Shown: positions 1-7,630 of the stretch, piece by piece
Layout: each line of letters starts with the position of its first letter
Numbering within the stretch: the stretch's first letter is position 1
Source: Candidatus Uhrbacteria bacterium RIFOXYB12_FULL_58_10
Lineage (GTDB): Bacteria; Patescibacteriota; Patescibacteriia; UBA9934; GWF2-40-263
DNA length: 38,445 bases
Direction of reading: 5' to 3'
Assembly: GCA_943359455.1 (NCBI GenBank)
Contig: CALRHL010000011.1
Coordinates: 1 to 38,445, forward strand
Notes under the pieces: generated by a model
Told to the model about the DNA's origin: nothing
The model's input: the letters and a program-made list of their open reading frames with translations, nothing else
Database searches by the model: none
Program-made: the position numbers and the translations under genes

Positions 1-708
1 ATGAATATCAAACGGCACGCCAAGATATTTTTTCGACATCGCCGAACATTCAATATGCCAACCCGGAAATCCGACACCCCAAGGCGACGGCCAGATCATT
101 TCTCGTGTCACCCCGTCCGCCGCGAACTTCCAAAGCGCAAAGTCCGTCCCATTACGCTTTTCTCCAACATCCACTCGCGCCCCAGCCATCTTGTCCTCCA
201 GTTTCTGGCCAGACAACTGCCCATACTCAGACAACTTTGACGTATCAAAATAAATCCCATCCGACGTTTGATACGTAAACCCATTGCGTTTCAAATCCTC
301 CACCATAGCAATCTGTTCGGTAATATGATCCGTCGCCCGTGGATACTTCTTTGCTGGCAAAATATTCAAACGTGTCAAATCAGCAAAAAACGCCTGTGCA
401 TAAAACTCCGCAATCTCATACGCCGATTTTCCTTCACGGCGCATAGCAAGAAGCATCTTGTCTTCCCCATCGTCAGAATCAGCAACCAAGTGTCCAACGT
501 CTGTCACGTTCATGATTAAACTCACATTAAATCCATTGTATTTCAACACGCGATTCAAAACATCCGAAAATAAAAACGCTCGCATATTTCCAATATGCGC
601 AAACCAGTAGACTGTTGGACCACAAGAGTAGACGGAAGCCTTACCGGTCTGGATCGGAACAAAAAGCTCAACTTTTCTCGAGAGGGTGTTATGCAATCGT
701 AGTTCCAT
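1..708 (-). CDS. cysS: Cysteinyl-tRNA synthetase, N-terminal part (runs off the window)
   Basis: Charges tRNA-Cys with cysteine in the cytoplasm (class I aminoacyl-tRNA synthetase). Translating the minus strand from the ATG at 708 gives 236 uninterrupted codons to the window edge, so the C-terminal half is outside. Seen: YSCGPTVY at residues 27-34 with the zinc-ligand Cys29, the HIGH-type signature as HIGN at 38-41, NVTDVGH, DFALWK, and GWHIECSAMS near 220, which carries further zinc ligands. All are CysRS landmarks. The KMSKS loop is not in the window. The start is supported by the family N-terminus and by a TGn-extended TATACT -10 box nine bases upstream of the ATG. It follows the 638-aa gene by 34 bases but probably has its own promoter. 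Confidence 0.95.
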   Translation of the reverse strand, partial: MELRLHNTLSRKVELFVPIQTGKASVYSCGPTVYWFAHIGNMRAFLFSDVLNRVLKYNGFNVSLIMNVTDVGHLVADSDDGEDKMLLAMRREGKSAYEIAEFYAQAFFADLTRLNILPAKKYPRATDHITEQIAMVEDLKRNGFTYQTSDGIYFDTSKLSEYGQLSGQKLEDKMAGARVDVGEKRNGTDFALWKFAADGVTREMIWPSPWGVGFPGWHIECSAMSKKYLGVPFDIH

Positions 709-717
709 AGTCAACAG

Positions 718-723
718 AGTATA
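718..723 (-). promoter_or_regulatory. Extended -10 promoter of cysS, near-leaderless
   Basis: On the minus strand TGATATACT gives a TGn-extended -10 (TATACT), nine bases before the cysS ATG. No convincing -35 is visible at 17 bases. Transcription would start about 2-4 bases before the ATG, leaving no room for a Shine-Dalgarno site. Confidence 0.6.
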
Positions 724-742
724 TCAGACCAAAATATTCAGT

Positions 743-2659
743 CTATCTTTCCACTTCCTCCAACCCTCGCGCCTGTTCTAGATACACATTCGCTAGTGCA
801 AGATGACCATGAATCCACTCTCTGACAGAATTTTTTGCGTTTTGATCCCGCACTAACGCCAAATCAATGTCAGACTGGCAATCGAGACGATTTTTTGCTT
901 TGGCGATTGCAACGTTAAATAGATCCCTCGTCATTGCCTCTGGAGTTTTATTTCGTCCGTCTGTATTAAGACCAGTAACACTGGTAGCCATCACAAGGGC
1001 ATTGGTTGGATCCATCACTCCATGATCAATACAGTACTGAGCGATCTCTAACAGCAGATCGGAACGACGGATTTTTAATGCATATTCGATTGCCATTCGA
1101 CAAGGAATGTGCGGTGGAGTGTTAGGATTATTTAGCTTACGCAACAGATCCGCGATCTGAATGAACATTCCAATCACTTCATTACCACCACCTCTTCGTT
1201 TAGCACACTCCTCTACATACGTATATAAAAAATCGATGGGGATTGATGGATCCCCTGTTTTTTTATTTTTTATCAGAGCAAACTCTTCGCAAACGCAAAA
1301 CCAATCTGCTATTTCCAGAGAGGTGTAAGTGAATGCTTGATTCTTAACGTCTATTTTCTGCACAGATTGATCGACCTCATTCTGATTACCTAACAAGGTA
1401 TACACTCCTGCCAATTTACACTCAATAAACCAAACCGGAATATGATCTATCTGTTGATAAAATTGGAGTGATTCTCCCAGATACGATTTTGGATTATCCC
1501 CTTTTTTCGCGGCACATAATGCGAGTTCCAAATATGACTCCGTTTTCATGAGGAAGCTCGTCGCGCGAGCATCAATCAGTCTTATCGCCTCACTCTCTTC
1601 GCCTTGTTCTGCCAACAAACGGACTAACTTGGGAATTTGCATGTCAAAACCAAGTTCCATTATTTCACGTGCATCTTGAATCCGACCATGACGGATCAAT
1701 TCACCAGGAAGTTTTTCGTGCGTCAGTGTCCTCCATTTTTTTGCAGTCAAATTTGATGATGCACGAATCACATCCATGACTTCCGTCAAATACGCGTTTC
1801 CATCTTTTTTTTTCACACGCAATATTTCTGCGATGTCGATATATAAATCCACCCATCCCCTTTTTGTGGCAAGCTGTGTTCGTCTGTCTGTTAATTTCAA
1901 AACATCGTCTACTTGATCAAATTTCCCAGCCTCAATCAATCCAAAAATCAGTTTTCGGGCGACGTGATCATTTTTTGGATCAATCAAAAAAGCTTGCTTA
2001 GCTATTTCGAACTGACCGTGCTCAACGGCCAACGTGGCGATCGTGATGTACAACCTCTTGTACTCATGATGTAGGGCGGAATGATCAAACACTTCTCCAA
2101 GCGTTCGCGGATCAAGAGCATTTGCTCGATCCATCGCGATTTGTAATTCGCCATTTCGTGCCAGGGCTTCAACAACCGCGTATTGCAATTCAGGAGTTTG
2201 ATTACGTTTCGAAACATCATCAAACAGTGGGCGGTCAACTTCGTACATCACGGACAACACATCTCTGCGACTCTCCGGCGCCCACGATTCAACCATTTCA
2301 AAAACGACTTGGGGATTGAACATCTTCTTCACTGCCTCATACTGCTCCTGTGCCTTCTCCTTCAACCCTCTCGCCTCCCGCTTCGCCTCAAGCGGCAAAC
2401 GGTTTTCAAAACACACTTTCAACGCTTCACTTAAAGCCCCAAACCGTCTTACATCTTCGATACGCATGACGTCTGTCTCCATGAGCGGGATAAGCTCTTT
2501 TGGATGAGAGACTCCATACGTGCGAACCAAATCTGCCACTTGTTCAGTGAGATTATCAACATACGATCGTACAACAGGTTTCAAATCGTCGTAGCGCATG
2601 TGCGATTGAGCATCTGGAACATTCAATGCTTGCTCGATATGTCTGCTTCCTTCTGGCAT
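743..2659 (-). CDS. Unknown 638-aa helical repeat (TPR/solenoid-like) protein
   Basis: Function not recognised. The 638-residue product has no signal peptide or membrane segment and looks almost entirely alpha-helical. It consists of repeated units of about 35-40 residues with alternating hydrophobic and charged positions, for example segments beginning LYITIATLAVEHGQFEIA, HVARKLIFGLIEAGKFDQ and LVRLLAEQGEESEAIRL. The Ala/Gly/Leu spacing resembles tetratricopeptide or related solenoid repeats, so a protein-binding scaffold role is an inference. The start ATG follows a TGn-extended TATACT box by eight bases. The gene stands alone: a strong terminator lies just upstream and cysS, with its own promoter, lies downstream. 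Residues 85-105 (rich in Glu/Lys/Arg) may form a short coiled coil. Confidence 0.8.
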   Translation of the reverse strand: MPEGSRHIEQALNVPDAQSHMRYDDLKPVVRSYVDNLTEQVADLVRTYGVSHPKELIPLMETDVMRIEDVRRFGALSEALKVCFENRLPLEAKREARGLKEKAQEQYEAVKKMFNPQVVFEMVESWAPESRRDVLSVMYEVDRPLFDDVSKRNQTPELQYAVVEALARNGELQIAMDRANALDPRTLGEVFDHSALHHEYKRLYITIATLAVEHGQFEIAKQAFLIDPKNDHVARKLIFGLIEAGKFDQVDDVLKLTDRRTQLATKRGWVDLYIDIAEILRVKKKDGNAYLTEVMDVIRASSNLTAKKWRTLTHEKLPGELIRHGRIQDAREIMELGFDMQIPKLVRLLAEQGEESEAIRLIDARATSFLMKTESYLELALCAAKKGDNPKSYLGESLQFYQQIDHIPVWFIECKLAGVYTLLGNQNEVDQSVQKIDVKNQAFTYTSLEIADWFCVCEEFALIKNKKTGDPSIPIDFLYTYVEECAKRRGGGNEVIGMFIQIADLLRKLNNPNTPPHIPCRMAIEYALKIRRSDLLLEIAQYCIDHGVMDPTNALVMATSVTGLNTDGRNKTPEAMTRDLFNVAIAKAKNRLDCQSDIDLALVRDQNAKNSVREWIHGHLALANVYLEQARGLEEVER

Positions 2660-2668
2660 ACCTCTAAA

Positions 2669-2674
2669 GTATAA
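2669..2674 (-). promoter_or_regulatory. Extended -10 promoter of the 638-aa gene
   Basis: Minus strand TGTTATACT (TGn-extended -10) ends eight bases before the ATG at 2659, immediately downstream of the terminator hairpin of the preceding operon. An AGAGG motif lies between, but it touches the ATG and is too close to act as a normal ribosome site. Confidence 0.55.
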
Positions 2675-2678
2675 CAGA

Positions 2679-2711
2679 AAATCAGGCGATTGTGCGTCGC
2701 CTGATTTTTTA
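2679..2711 (-). terminator. Intrinsic terminator of the mraZ-to-DUF5666 operon
   Basis: A perfect 12-bp inverted repeat (2679-2690 with 2698-2709, GC-rich core CAGGCGA) has a 7-base loop. It ends in a T run on either strand, so it could work in both directions. It sits 14 bases after the DUF5666 stop codon. Confidence 0.85.
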
Positions 2712-2724
2712 TGTTTAGGGACTA

Positions 2725-3918
2725 TTATTCTGTCACAATCCAGATTGTCTCGACATCCGTAATCACGAGTGCGTCGTCATCTTCTCGAGCCATCCCACGA
2801 ACGCGGATTTGATCATCGGCTGAAAGATCATCTTCTGTCACCTCCTCACGATCTTTCATGAAGACTGTGTCATCGTCATAATCTACGGTGACGGATGTAT
2901 ACTTTGCATCTTCCTCATCAGATGGTGTCATCACGATTTGATTTTCTTCCGTATCTACGGAATCAACCTCACCTGTATGACGCGCAACACCTTTGATCCA
3001 GATATTGTTGTCTTTGATGAGACGCGCGCTGATCGTTCCGTCATCGTTCACGCGACCAACAATCATCAAGTTATCTCCTGCTTGAAATTCATCGACTTCT
3101 GACGACCCCATAAATCGACGTACGAAATTTGTGTTTTCGTCATACACAATCGTCAGTTCGTCACCTTCCTCACCTACCAGATTATTTACATCAGAGGAGC
3201 GAAGATGTGAGTTCTCGAGTAGTGTCACAGAAAGGGATCCGGAATCATCGTCATCTTCATTGATATCATTCAACTCCACGAGAAACCCTCGTGTGCGAGC
3301 TTTCAAATAAATTTCATCCCCACGTCGCAAGACGACGACAATGCGCGCGTCTTCGGTATCCTTTTCAAGTCGAACACGGACACGATCTCCGATAACGAAA
3401 TCGGACAACGACGCAGGATTCGTCGAACCAACAACCATATGTGTATCGTCCGTGATATTCACAACATGATCTTCCTCGTTCCATTGAACGGTCATGGTAT
3501 CTGCATCCTCATCAACTTCTTGAATCCACCCATTTAATCCACGCATGTTGTATGGATTGAGCGAAGAGTTTACGACGGTTTCAGCAGTCACAACTCCCGT
3601 GTTCTCATTGAGTTCGCCAACCACGTGAAGATAATCTCCTGTGATCCAGTCGGACATGACGGTTGTATTGCCATCGTTCGTTCCAAAAACCGTTTCTTCG
3701 TCGATGTCGACGGTATAATCCGTAAATTCACCGGAAGGATCTTGTCGTACGACAATCGTCGTTGGCACATCTGTCGAGCTCAGCTCAATGAGTTGTCCCC
3801 AAAAATCGATATCGGAAGTTTCCTCAGACTCTGCCTTTACAATGGACATTGGAGCAAGAGCTGTAACAAGAACAAGAGCGGAAATACTCGTTTGAAAAAA
3901 TCGTTTTGTGATGGACAT
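2725..3918 (-). CDS. Exported acidic protein with several DUF5666-like beta domains
   Basis: A 397-residue exported protein of unknown function. Residues 1-29 form a signal peptide (Lys-Arg start, hydrophobic core, VKAES cleavage region). The rest is very acidic and contains about four copies of a unit of roughly 70-80 residues: a VDxxxxxxxV strand, a DDTxV or DENTxF motif, then GDxLxVxG or GDRVRVR, and a closing VxAxxV strand. This is the pattern of DUF5666-type small beta-barrels, which are common in Patescibacteria next to sigma/DUF5667 genes. It is the last gene of the operon, 20 bases after the DUF5667 gene and just before a terminator. A surface or periplasmic partner of the sigma/DUF5667 pair is inferred from the order only. 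No enzyme motif is seen. Confidence 0.75.
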   Translation of the reverse strand: MSITKRFFQTSISALVLVTALAPMSIVKAESEETSDIDFWGQLIELSSTDVPTTIVVRQDPSGEFTDYTVDIDEETVFGTNDGNTTVMSDWITGDYLHVVGELNENTGVVTAETVVNSSLNPYNMRGLNGWIQEVDEDADTMTVQWNEEDHVVNITDDTHMVVGSTNPASLSDFVIGDRVRVRLEKDTEDARIVVVLRRGDEIYLKARTRGFLVELNDINEDDDDSGSLSVTLLENSHLRSSDVNNLVGEEGDELTIVYDENTNFVRRFMGSSEVDEFQAGDNLMIVGRVNDDGTISARLIKDNNIWIKGVARHTGEVDSVDTEENQIVMTPSDEEDAKYTSVTVDYDDDTVFMKDREEVTEDDLSADDQIRVRGMAREDDDALVITDVETIWIVTE

Positions 3919-3938
3919 AAGAATAGAAATTAAAGAAA

Positions 3939-4529
3939 TTAAGGATTTTGTTCGCGCAGTGGCTGCAGCCGCTTGCGCATCATTTCTGGAGTTGGTGGAC
4001 GACGTGATTCGTCTTCAGATAATTGTACACGAGTATGAACACGTTCGTAACGATCGTTTTCTGTAGAAAGTTTTTCGATGATTTTATGACGACGTGGCAT
4101 CACCTCTACTTCTGTATTGAGCTCCTCAACAGATTGATCGAGCTCGATCGCAGCGGATTCGAGTACGGTCGAAATTTTCTCGCTCTGTTCTACCAAACGC
4201 TCTGCTTCATTCATGCGACGATTGTACATTTTTGCGTGAAACTCTGCGCGTGCTTCGGAAGTTGGTGCCATGCGCTCTTCCATCTTTTCCATGTTCTGTT
4301 TCATAAAATAAAGCGGGTGGCCTTCGATGACATCTGGACTCTCATAGGCATACACACCGGTTCCCATTCCAAAAACAAGGACAAGACAAAGCGCTCCGAC
4401 TGTTGCAAATCGAAAAACTGGACGTGGTTGTGGAACGCCTACGATTTTTTTGAGCAAGGCGTCAGAAAATGCACGCGTCGGGCGCGCTTCCCTTGCCATT
4501 CGATTTAATTGCCACTTGAGCCAGAACAT
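3939..4529 (-). CDS. DUF5667-type membrane protein, putative anti-sigma factor
   Basis: A 196-residue single-pass membrane protein. A basic cytoplasmic head of about 40 residues (LNRMAREARPTRAFSDALL) is followed by a membrane segment at about 41-62 (VGALCLVLVFGMGTGVYAY). The outer domain begins with EGHPLYFMKQNMEKMEERM and contains long charged helices, the hallmark arrangement of DUF5667. The gene overlaps the end of the ECF sigma gene by 25 bases, indicating translational coupling. From position and topology I infer an anti-sigma or sigma-regulating sensor; no known anti-sigma zinc motif is present. ATG at 4499 (MAREARP) is an alternative start. The head resembles the N-terminus of the alpha-2-macroglobulin gene at 9504-14663, which also follows an ECF sigma gene. 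Confidence 0.75.
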   Translation of the reverse strand: MFWLKWQLNRMAREARPTRAFSDALLKKIVGVPQPRPVFRFATVGALCLVLVFGMGTGVYAYESPDVIEGHPLYFMKQNMEKMEERMAPTSEARAEFHAKMYNRRMNEAERLVEQSEKISTVLESAAIELDQSVEELNTEVEVMPRRHKIIEKLSTENDRYERVHTRVQLSEDESRRPPTPEMMRKRLQPLREQNP

Positions 4530-5002
4530 ATTGTTTTGAGTTTTTTCATGGCGCGAAACGTTGCCACTTTAAGTGTGTCTGCAGATTTTCCTAAAAGTGG
4601 CGCCATGTCTTCATATCCGTACCCTTCCAGATACTTCATCGTTACAAGGCGTCGTTCATCTTTATCAAGTTGTGAAAGCGATTTATCAATAAGCATTTCT
4701 GATTCGCGTCGTTGCATCGTTTCATGACCATCTTCCCCAATCGCGGTTAATGTCACATCTTCGAGATCAACATCCTGCTTGCGATCGCGATAGAAGTTGG
4801 CGAGATGATTGTGGGCGATACGATAGATCCACGCAGACCGGGAGACTTCTGGGTCGTATTTCGCAAACGCATGAAACGCTTTCATGAAAATTTCACTCAC
4901 CAAATCCTCTGCAACATCCCGATTTCGCCCAACACGAAAAAACACGTATCGAAAGATACGATCCATGTTTTCCCTGTAAAAAAGTTCAAAATCAGGCTTC
5001 AC
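4505..5002 (-). CDS. ECF-family RNA polymerase sigma factor
   Basis: A 165-residue sigma-70 family regulator of the ECF type, with region 2 and region 4 only. Region 2 is seen in FELFYRENMDRIFRYVFFRV, DVAEDLVSEIFMKAF and WIYRIAHNHLANFYRDRK. Region 4 is seen in LSQLDKDERRLVTMKYLEG followed by a helix-turn-helix (YGYEDMAPLLGKSADTLKV). The frame is open to a TTG at 5044, but a TACAAT -10 box lies six bases before the GTG at 5002 and the conserved domain begins right after it, so GTG 5002 is preferred. The TTG overlaps the stop of the upstream membrane gene and cannot be excluded. The gene lies in the mraZ-rsmH-ftsL cluster, with a DUF5667 partner directly downstream. Confidence 0.9.
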   Translation of the reverse strand: MKPDFELFYRENMDRIFRYVFFRVGRNRDVAEDLVSEIFMKAFHAFAKYDPEVSRSAWIYRIAHNHLANFYRDRKQDVDLEDVTLTAIGEDGHETMQRRESEMLIDKSLSQLDKDERRLVTMKYLEGYGYEDMAPLLGKSADTLKVATFRAMKKLKTICSGSSGN

Positions 5003-5008
5003 AGGGGT

Positions 5009-5036
5009 ATTGTACACGATTTTTACCGTGTGGTAA
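5009..5036 (-). promoter_or_regulatory. Internal promoter of the ECF sigma gene
   Basis: Minus strand TTACCA (5031-5036), a 16-base gap and TACAAT (5009-5014), then six bases to the GTG start at 5002. This spacing fits a leaderless transcript that could be autoregulated by the sigma factor or read by the housekeeping sigma. Confidence 0.45.
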
Positions 5037-5040
5037 CAGG

Positions 5041-5595
5041 TCAAGGATGAGCAGATTTTGCCCTCCCAACAAATGCCATGGAGAACACAGGTAGCAAAAC
5101 CCAGAAGGCCTTTGCTGCATCACCAACGAAGAGGGTTCGTGTGAGTGGAGATAGTACATCCGATGCTTCCGTCGGAAAAAATGAAAGAGTGACACTGATG
5201 AGTAAGCCGACGTGTAGAATCGAAAATAAAATAACTTGCCACATCGGACCTTGCTCGGAATTTACGCCAAGTGTGCGCATGAGGGCGGATTGTGAAAGTA
5301 AGAAAAAAAGGAAGATGAAAATTCCGAGAAAAACAGAGACACGGAGTGCGAATGCATCGTTAATGTTTACACTCGCGTCGAAGTTTGTAATGAACGGGAC
5401 GTATTTAACCACTGCAAGCGACATGTAGATCGAGACGAGAATGACGAGCAACCTGTCTCGTCCAAGCGACACTCCGTACATAAGTGACGCGACAATAAAA
5501 AAAAGAATAATGAACATGTCCCACGACGGCGTCAGCCAGTTAATCGTGGAAAGGTAGGAGCTTACCTGACTTGTGTCGAGGGCAAGACCGAGCAT
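5041..5595 (-). CDS. Unknown polytopic membrane protein (about 5 TM)
   Basis: Family not recognised. The 184-residue product has about five hydrophobic stretches of membrane-spanning length: roughly 26-45, 48-66, 86-106, 118-140 and 158-177. Two short polar loops separate them (one with NFDASVNIND, one with PTEASDVLSP). There is no signal peptide and there are no catalytic-looking conserved polar residues inside the helices. It lies between the ftsL-like gene (41-base gap) and the ECF sigma gene, in the operon that starts with mraZ. A role in envelope or division biology is only a guess from position. Confidence 0.75.
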   Translation of the reverse strand: MLGLALDTSQVSSYLSTINWLTPSWDMFIILFFIVASLMYGVSLGRDRLLVILVSIYMSLAVVKYVPFITNFDASVNINDAFALRVSVFLGIFIFLFFLLSQSALMRTLGVNSEQGPMWQVILFSILHVGLLISVTLSFFPTEASDVLSPLTRTLFVGDAAKAFWVLLPVFSMAFVGRAKSAHP

Positions 5596-5636
5596 GAGGA
5601 TCTGTTACTTGGGGGATTAAGCGTGAACAACCCTTT

Positions 5637-5990
5637 CTACCGTGCAAGAGCAACGGATGGAGCGGAAGCATTCACGTAGGTCGGGGTTTCAGCAGAAACG
5701 AGGCCGAGCATTTTAACAGATCGTGTGACGTTTTCGAGTGCACGTGCTTCGCGAGCCGTTACCTCAAGCTTTTGATTTTGTAGCGTGAGATCATGAATCG
5801 TGTCTTCGTATTCGCGAATGGTATAGCCATTTCCAACGGAACCGTTTACTTGAACGATGTAAACAATCGCGCAAAGCAAGACGAGAATCGTTGTAATAAC
5901 ATTCAGCGTAAATGTGTGCTGTGAAAAAAACGTAACAGCTGTGCGCGTTCCCTTTACACCAGAATACATTGTTTGTGAAAAATTGGACAT
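5637..5990 (-). CDS. ftsL: FtsL-like cell division protein
   Basis: A 117-residue bitopic protein. A cytoplasmic head of about 28 residues precedes one membrane segment at about 29-50 (LNVITTILVLLCAIVYIVQV), followed by a coiled-coil stretch (IREYEDTIHDLTLQNQKLEV) and a short tail ending in VKMLGLV. FtsL works with FtsB and FtsQ in the divisome to activate septal peptidoglycan synthesis. Sequence identity in this family is low. The assignment rests on size, topology, coiled coil and position directly after mraZ-rsmH, the standard place of ftsL in dcw clusters. An FtsB-like partner is at 30564-31004. Confidence 0.7.
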   Translation of the reverse strand: MSNFSQTMYSGVKGTRTAVTFFSQHTFTLNVITTILVLLCAIVYIVQVNGSVGNGYTIREYEDTIHDLTLQNQKLEVTAREARALENVTRSVKMLGLVSAETPTYVNASAPSVALAR

Positions 5991-6008
5991 ATCCTCCTAC
6001 AGATATTT

Positions 6009-6956
6009 CTAGATTCGCTCTGCGACGCGCATTTTTGCGGATCGAGAACGTGGGTTTGAATGAATCTCTTTTTCGGATGGTGTGATGATACGTTTGTTGA
6101 TGGTATTGAGTGTTTTTCCTTGCTGTGCGGCGAAAAATTTCTTGATCATGCGATCTTCCAGAGAGTGAAACGAGATAATTGCAATACGGCCACCCGGACG
6201 AAGAAGATCAACCATGTCTGGCAGGGCACGGCTAAGTTCTCCTAATTCGTCATTGACCGCGATACGTAACGCTTGAAAGATACGGGTGGCCGGATGAATC
6301 TTTCCGCGACGATGAATCACCGACGCGACAAGCTCTGCCAATTGCAGGGTCGTCGTGATTCGTTTGTGTTTACGTTCCTGGTAGATTGCTTTTGCAAGAA
6401 TGTGTGAGGCGGGTTCCTCACCGTACACGCGAAAAATCTGTGCGAGATCATCTTGATTCCATCCGTTCACAATTCCTTCTGCGGTCAGCTCTTGCGTTTG
6501 ATCGTATCTCATGTCCAACGGTCCTTCATGCGAGAACGAAAATCCGCGTGACGCGTCTTCAATGTGACCCGAAGAGAATCCAAGATCAAGTAAAATGCCG
6601 TCAACGTGATTAAATCCTTGAACATATGCGTGTTGTTTTACCTGTGCATAACTATCCTGTACCAACACAAGGCTATTAGAAAACCTCTCCAGTCGCTTGC
6701 GTGCGATGGACAGGTTCACAGGGTCTCGATCGAAACCAAGAAGCCGGCACCCAGGAAGGCCGCGTAGAAGTATTGCTTCTGCGTGACCTCCCTGCCCCAC
6801 GGTGCCATCAATAAACAATCGTTCATCCGACGTTCGGATCTGTCTCATGGCCCCACCATGAGATACTTGGCCCGTTCGACGGGCTTGCTCCGGTTCATCT
6901 ACAAGGTGTAGTAACACCTCGGTGACCAGTATAGGAATGTGTGTCGGTTCAGCCAT
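6009..6956 (-). CDS. rsmH: 16S rRNA (cytosine-1402-N4) methyltransferase
   Basis: SAM-dependent methylation of C1402 in the 16S rRNA decoding site. Diagnostic stretches: HIPILVTEVL at the start, LFIDGTVGQGGHAEAIL (SAM-binding motif I), GFDRDP, GILLDLGFSS, GPLDMRYD, ATRIFQALRIAVN, and IISFHSLEDRMIKKFF near the end. The 315-residue length matches the family. Between HLVDE (about residue 22) and RLFIDGT (about residue 46) there is an extra segment of about 24 residues, encoded partly by two adjacent DNA hairpins at 6843-6884; RsmH proteins normally go almost directly from the first helix to the IDGT motif. It is separated by one base from mraZ, with which it is surely co-transcribed. Confidence 0.95.
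   Translation of the reverse strand: MAEPTHIPILVTEVLLHLVDEPEQARRTGQVSHGGAMRQIRTSDERLFIDGTVGQGGHAEAILLRGLPGCRLLGFDRDPVNLSIARKRLERFSNSLVLVQDSYAQVKQHAYVQGFNHVDGILLDLGFSSGHIEDASRGFSFSHEGPLDMRYDQTQELTAEGIVNGWNQDDLAQIFRVYGEEPASHILAKAIYQERKHKRITTTLQLAELVASVIHRRGKIHPATRIFQALRIAVNDELGELSRALPDMVDLLRPGGRIAIISFHSLEDRMIKKFFAAQQGKTLNTINKRIITPSEKEIHSNPRSRSAKMRVAERI
6843..6884. repeat. Double-hairpin element inside rsmH
   Basis: Two adjacent perfect inverted repeats: TCTCATGG/CCATGAGA (6843-6850 with 6856-6863, 5-base loop) and GCCCGT/ACGGGC (6870-6875 with 6879-6884, 3-base loop). They lie inside a segment (about residues 23-46) that RsmH normally lacks, so this appears to be an in-frame repeat insertion. 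Confidence 0.65.
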
Positions 6957-6957
6957 A

Positions 6958-7389
6958 TCAGACTCCTAGTTCTCCCAGCTTTTCTGCGATATTTCCAACT
7001 TCCGCTTCTGTCGCCTTCTTATACGCCTCCCACTTTTCGGAATCCCACAGTTCGAGGCGGTTGTATAGTCCCGCGACCACAACCGCCTTTGTCATCCCGG
7101 CATACTGTCGGAGATATTCCGGCAGGATGATCCTTCCCTGTTTGTCTATGTCCACTTCCATTGCGCCCGCAAGCATGAGTCGGGCGAATGCACGTGAATT
7201 CGACTGTCCCAGGGGCAAGCTCGCTAATTTTAAAGCGAGTTTGTCCCACTCCTCCTTCGGGAACAGGAAAAGCGAAGTGTCGAGACCCCGCGTCACGACC
7301 GCCCCTTTCGCGAGGTCCAGACGAAACTTCACCGGGATCGCCAAGCGACCCTTGTCGTCGATGGTGTGGTTGTATTCGCCAATGAACAT
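6958..7389 (-). CDS. mraZ: Transcriptional regulator MraZ
   Basis: DNA-binding regulator of the division/cell-wall cluster that represses its own operon in E. coli. The 143-residue product starts with the classic MFIGEYNHTIDDKGRLAIP and has the second repeat half with DKQGRIILPEYLRQYA, i.e. two AbrB-like halves each with the DxxGR signature. No Shine-Dalgarno site precedes the ATG, but the N-terminus matches the family exactly. Upstream lie three 10-bp-spaced AGTGG boxes typical of MraZ operators and a strong promoter. It heads the operon mraZ-rsmH-ftsL-membrane protein-ECF sigma-DUF5667-DUF5666. Confidence 0.96.
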   Translation of the reverse strand: MFIGEYNHTIDDKGRLAIPVKFRLDLAKGAVVTRGLDTSLFLFPKEEWDKLALKLASLPLGQSNSRAFARLMLAGAMEVDIDKQGRIILPEYLRQYAGMTKAVVVAGLYNRLELWDSEKWEAYKKATEAEVGNIAEKLGELGV

Positions 7390-7414
7390 AGGCGGATCGT
7401 AAATGGCCCGAGGG

Positions 7415-7440
7415 GCTTACTTTTTTTGAAAAAAATAAGC
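7415..7440 (-). other. A/T-rich hairpin in the mraZ leader
   Basis: GCTTA (7415-7419) pairs with TAAGC (7436-7440), flanking seven T and seven A residues with one bulged base. It lies in the roughly 110-base untranslated leader between the mraZ promoter and its ATG. It could be a weak attenuator or an RNA stability element; no riboswitch fold was recognised. Confidence 0.4.
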
Positions 7441-7473
7441 GGTTCACCGGCTGGCCGTGCGCCAACCGATTCC

Positions 7474-7498
7474 CCACTTTGTACCACTCGGTACCACT
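7474..7498 (-). promoter_or_regulatory. MraZ operator: three AGTGG boxes with 10-bp period
   Basis: On the minus strand AGTGGTACCG, AGTGGTACAA and AGTGGGGAAT follow each other with exact 10-base period (plus-strand CCACT at 7474-7478, 7484-7488, 7494-7498). MraZ is known to bind three short G-rich direct repeats with this spacing (TGGGN separated by 5 bases in E. coli). The boxes begin just downstream of the predicted start site, so bound MraZ would block transcription. Confidence 0.8.
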
Positions 7499-7505
7499 TA
7501 TAGAC

Positions 7506-7534
7506 ATAATAGTCCTCTTCTCCACACACGTCAA
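7506..7534 (-). promoter_or_regulatory. Promoter of the mraZ operon
   Basis: Minus strand TTGACG (7529-7534), a 17-base spacer and TATTAT (7506-7511). This near-consensus sigma-70 promoter ends right before the MraZ boxes. Confidence 0.8.
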
Positions 7535-7572
7535 CACCAAACACCATCCAATTTTCTTAGCGAATTAAAGCC

Positions 7573-7604
7573 AAAAAAACAAAAATATCCACGAGCTGTG
7601 GATA
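7573..7604 (-). terminator. Intrinsic terminator after memo-capA
   Basis: Minus strand TATCCAC, 5-base loop, GTGGATA (7598-7604 with 7586-7592), followed by TTTTTGTTTTTTT. It lies about 27 bases after the memo-capA stop and separates that operon from the mraZ promoter. Confidence 0.88.
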
Positions 7605-7630
7605 ATTTTTTCTAAGATTCTAAACAGCCT

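Noticed and set aside
5003-5044. TTG start for the ECF sigma gene at 5044
   Set aside because: The extra residues are not sigma-like and a -10 box lies inside this segment, six bases before GTG 5002. Kept only as an alternative.
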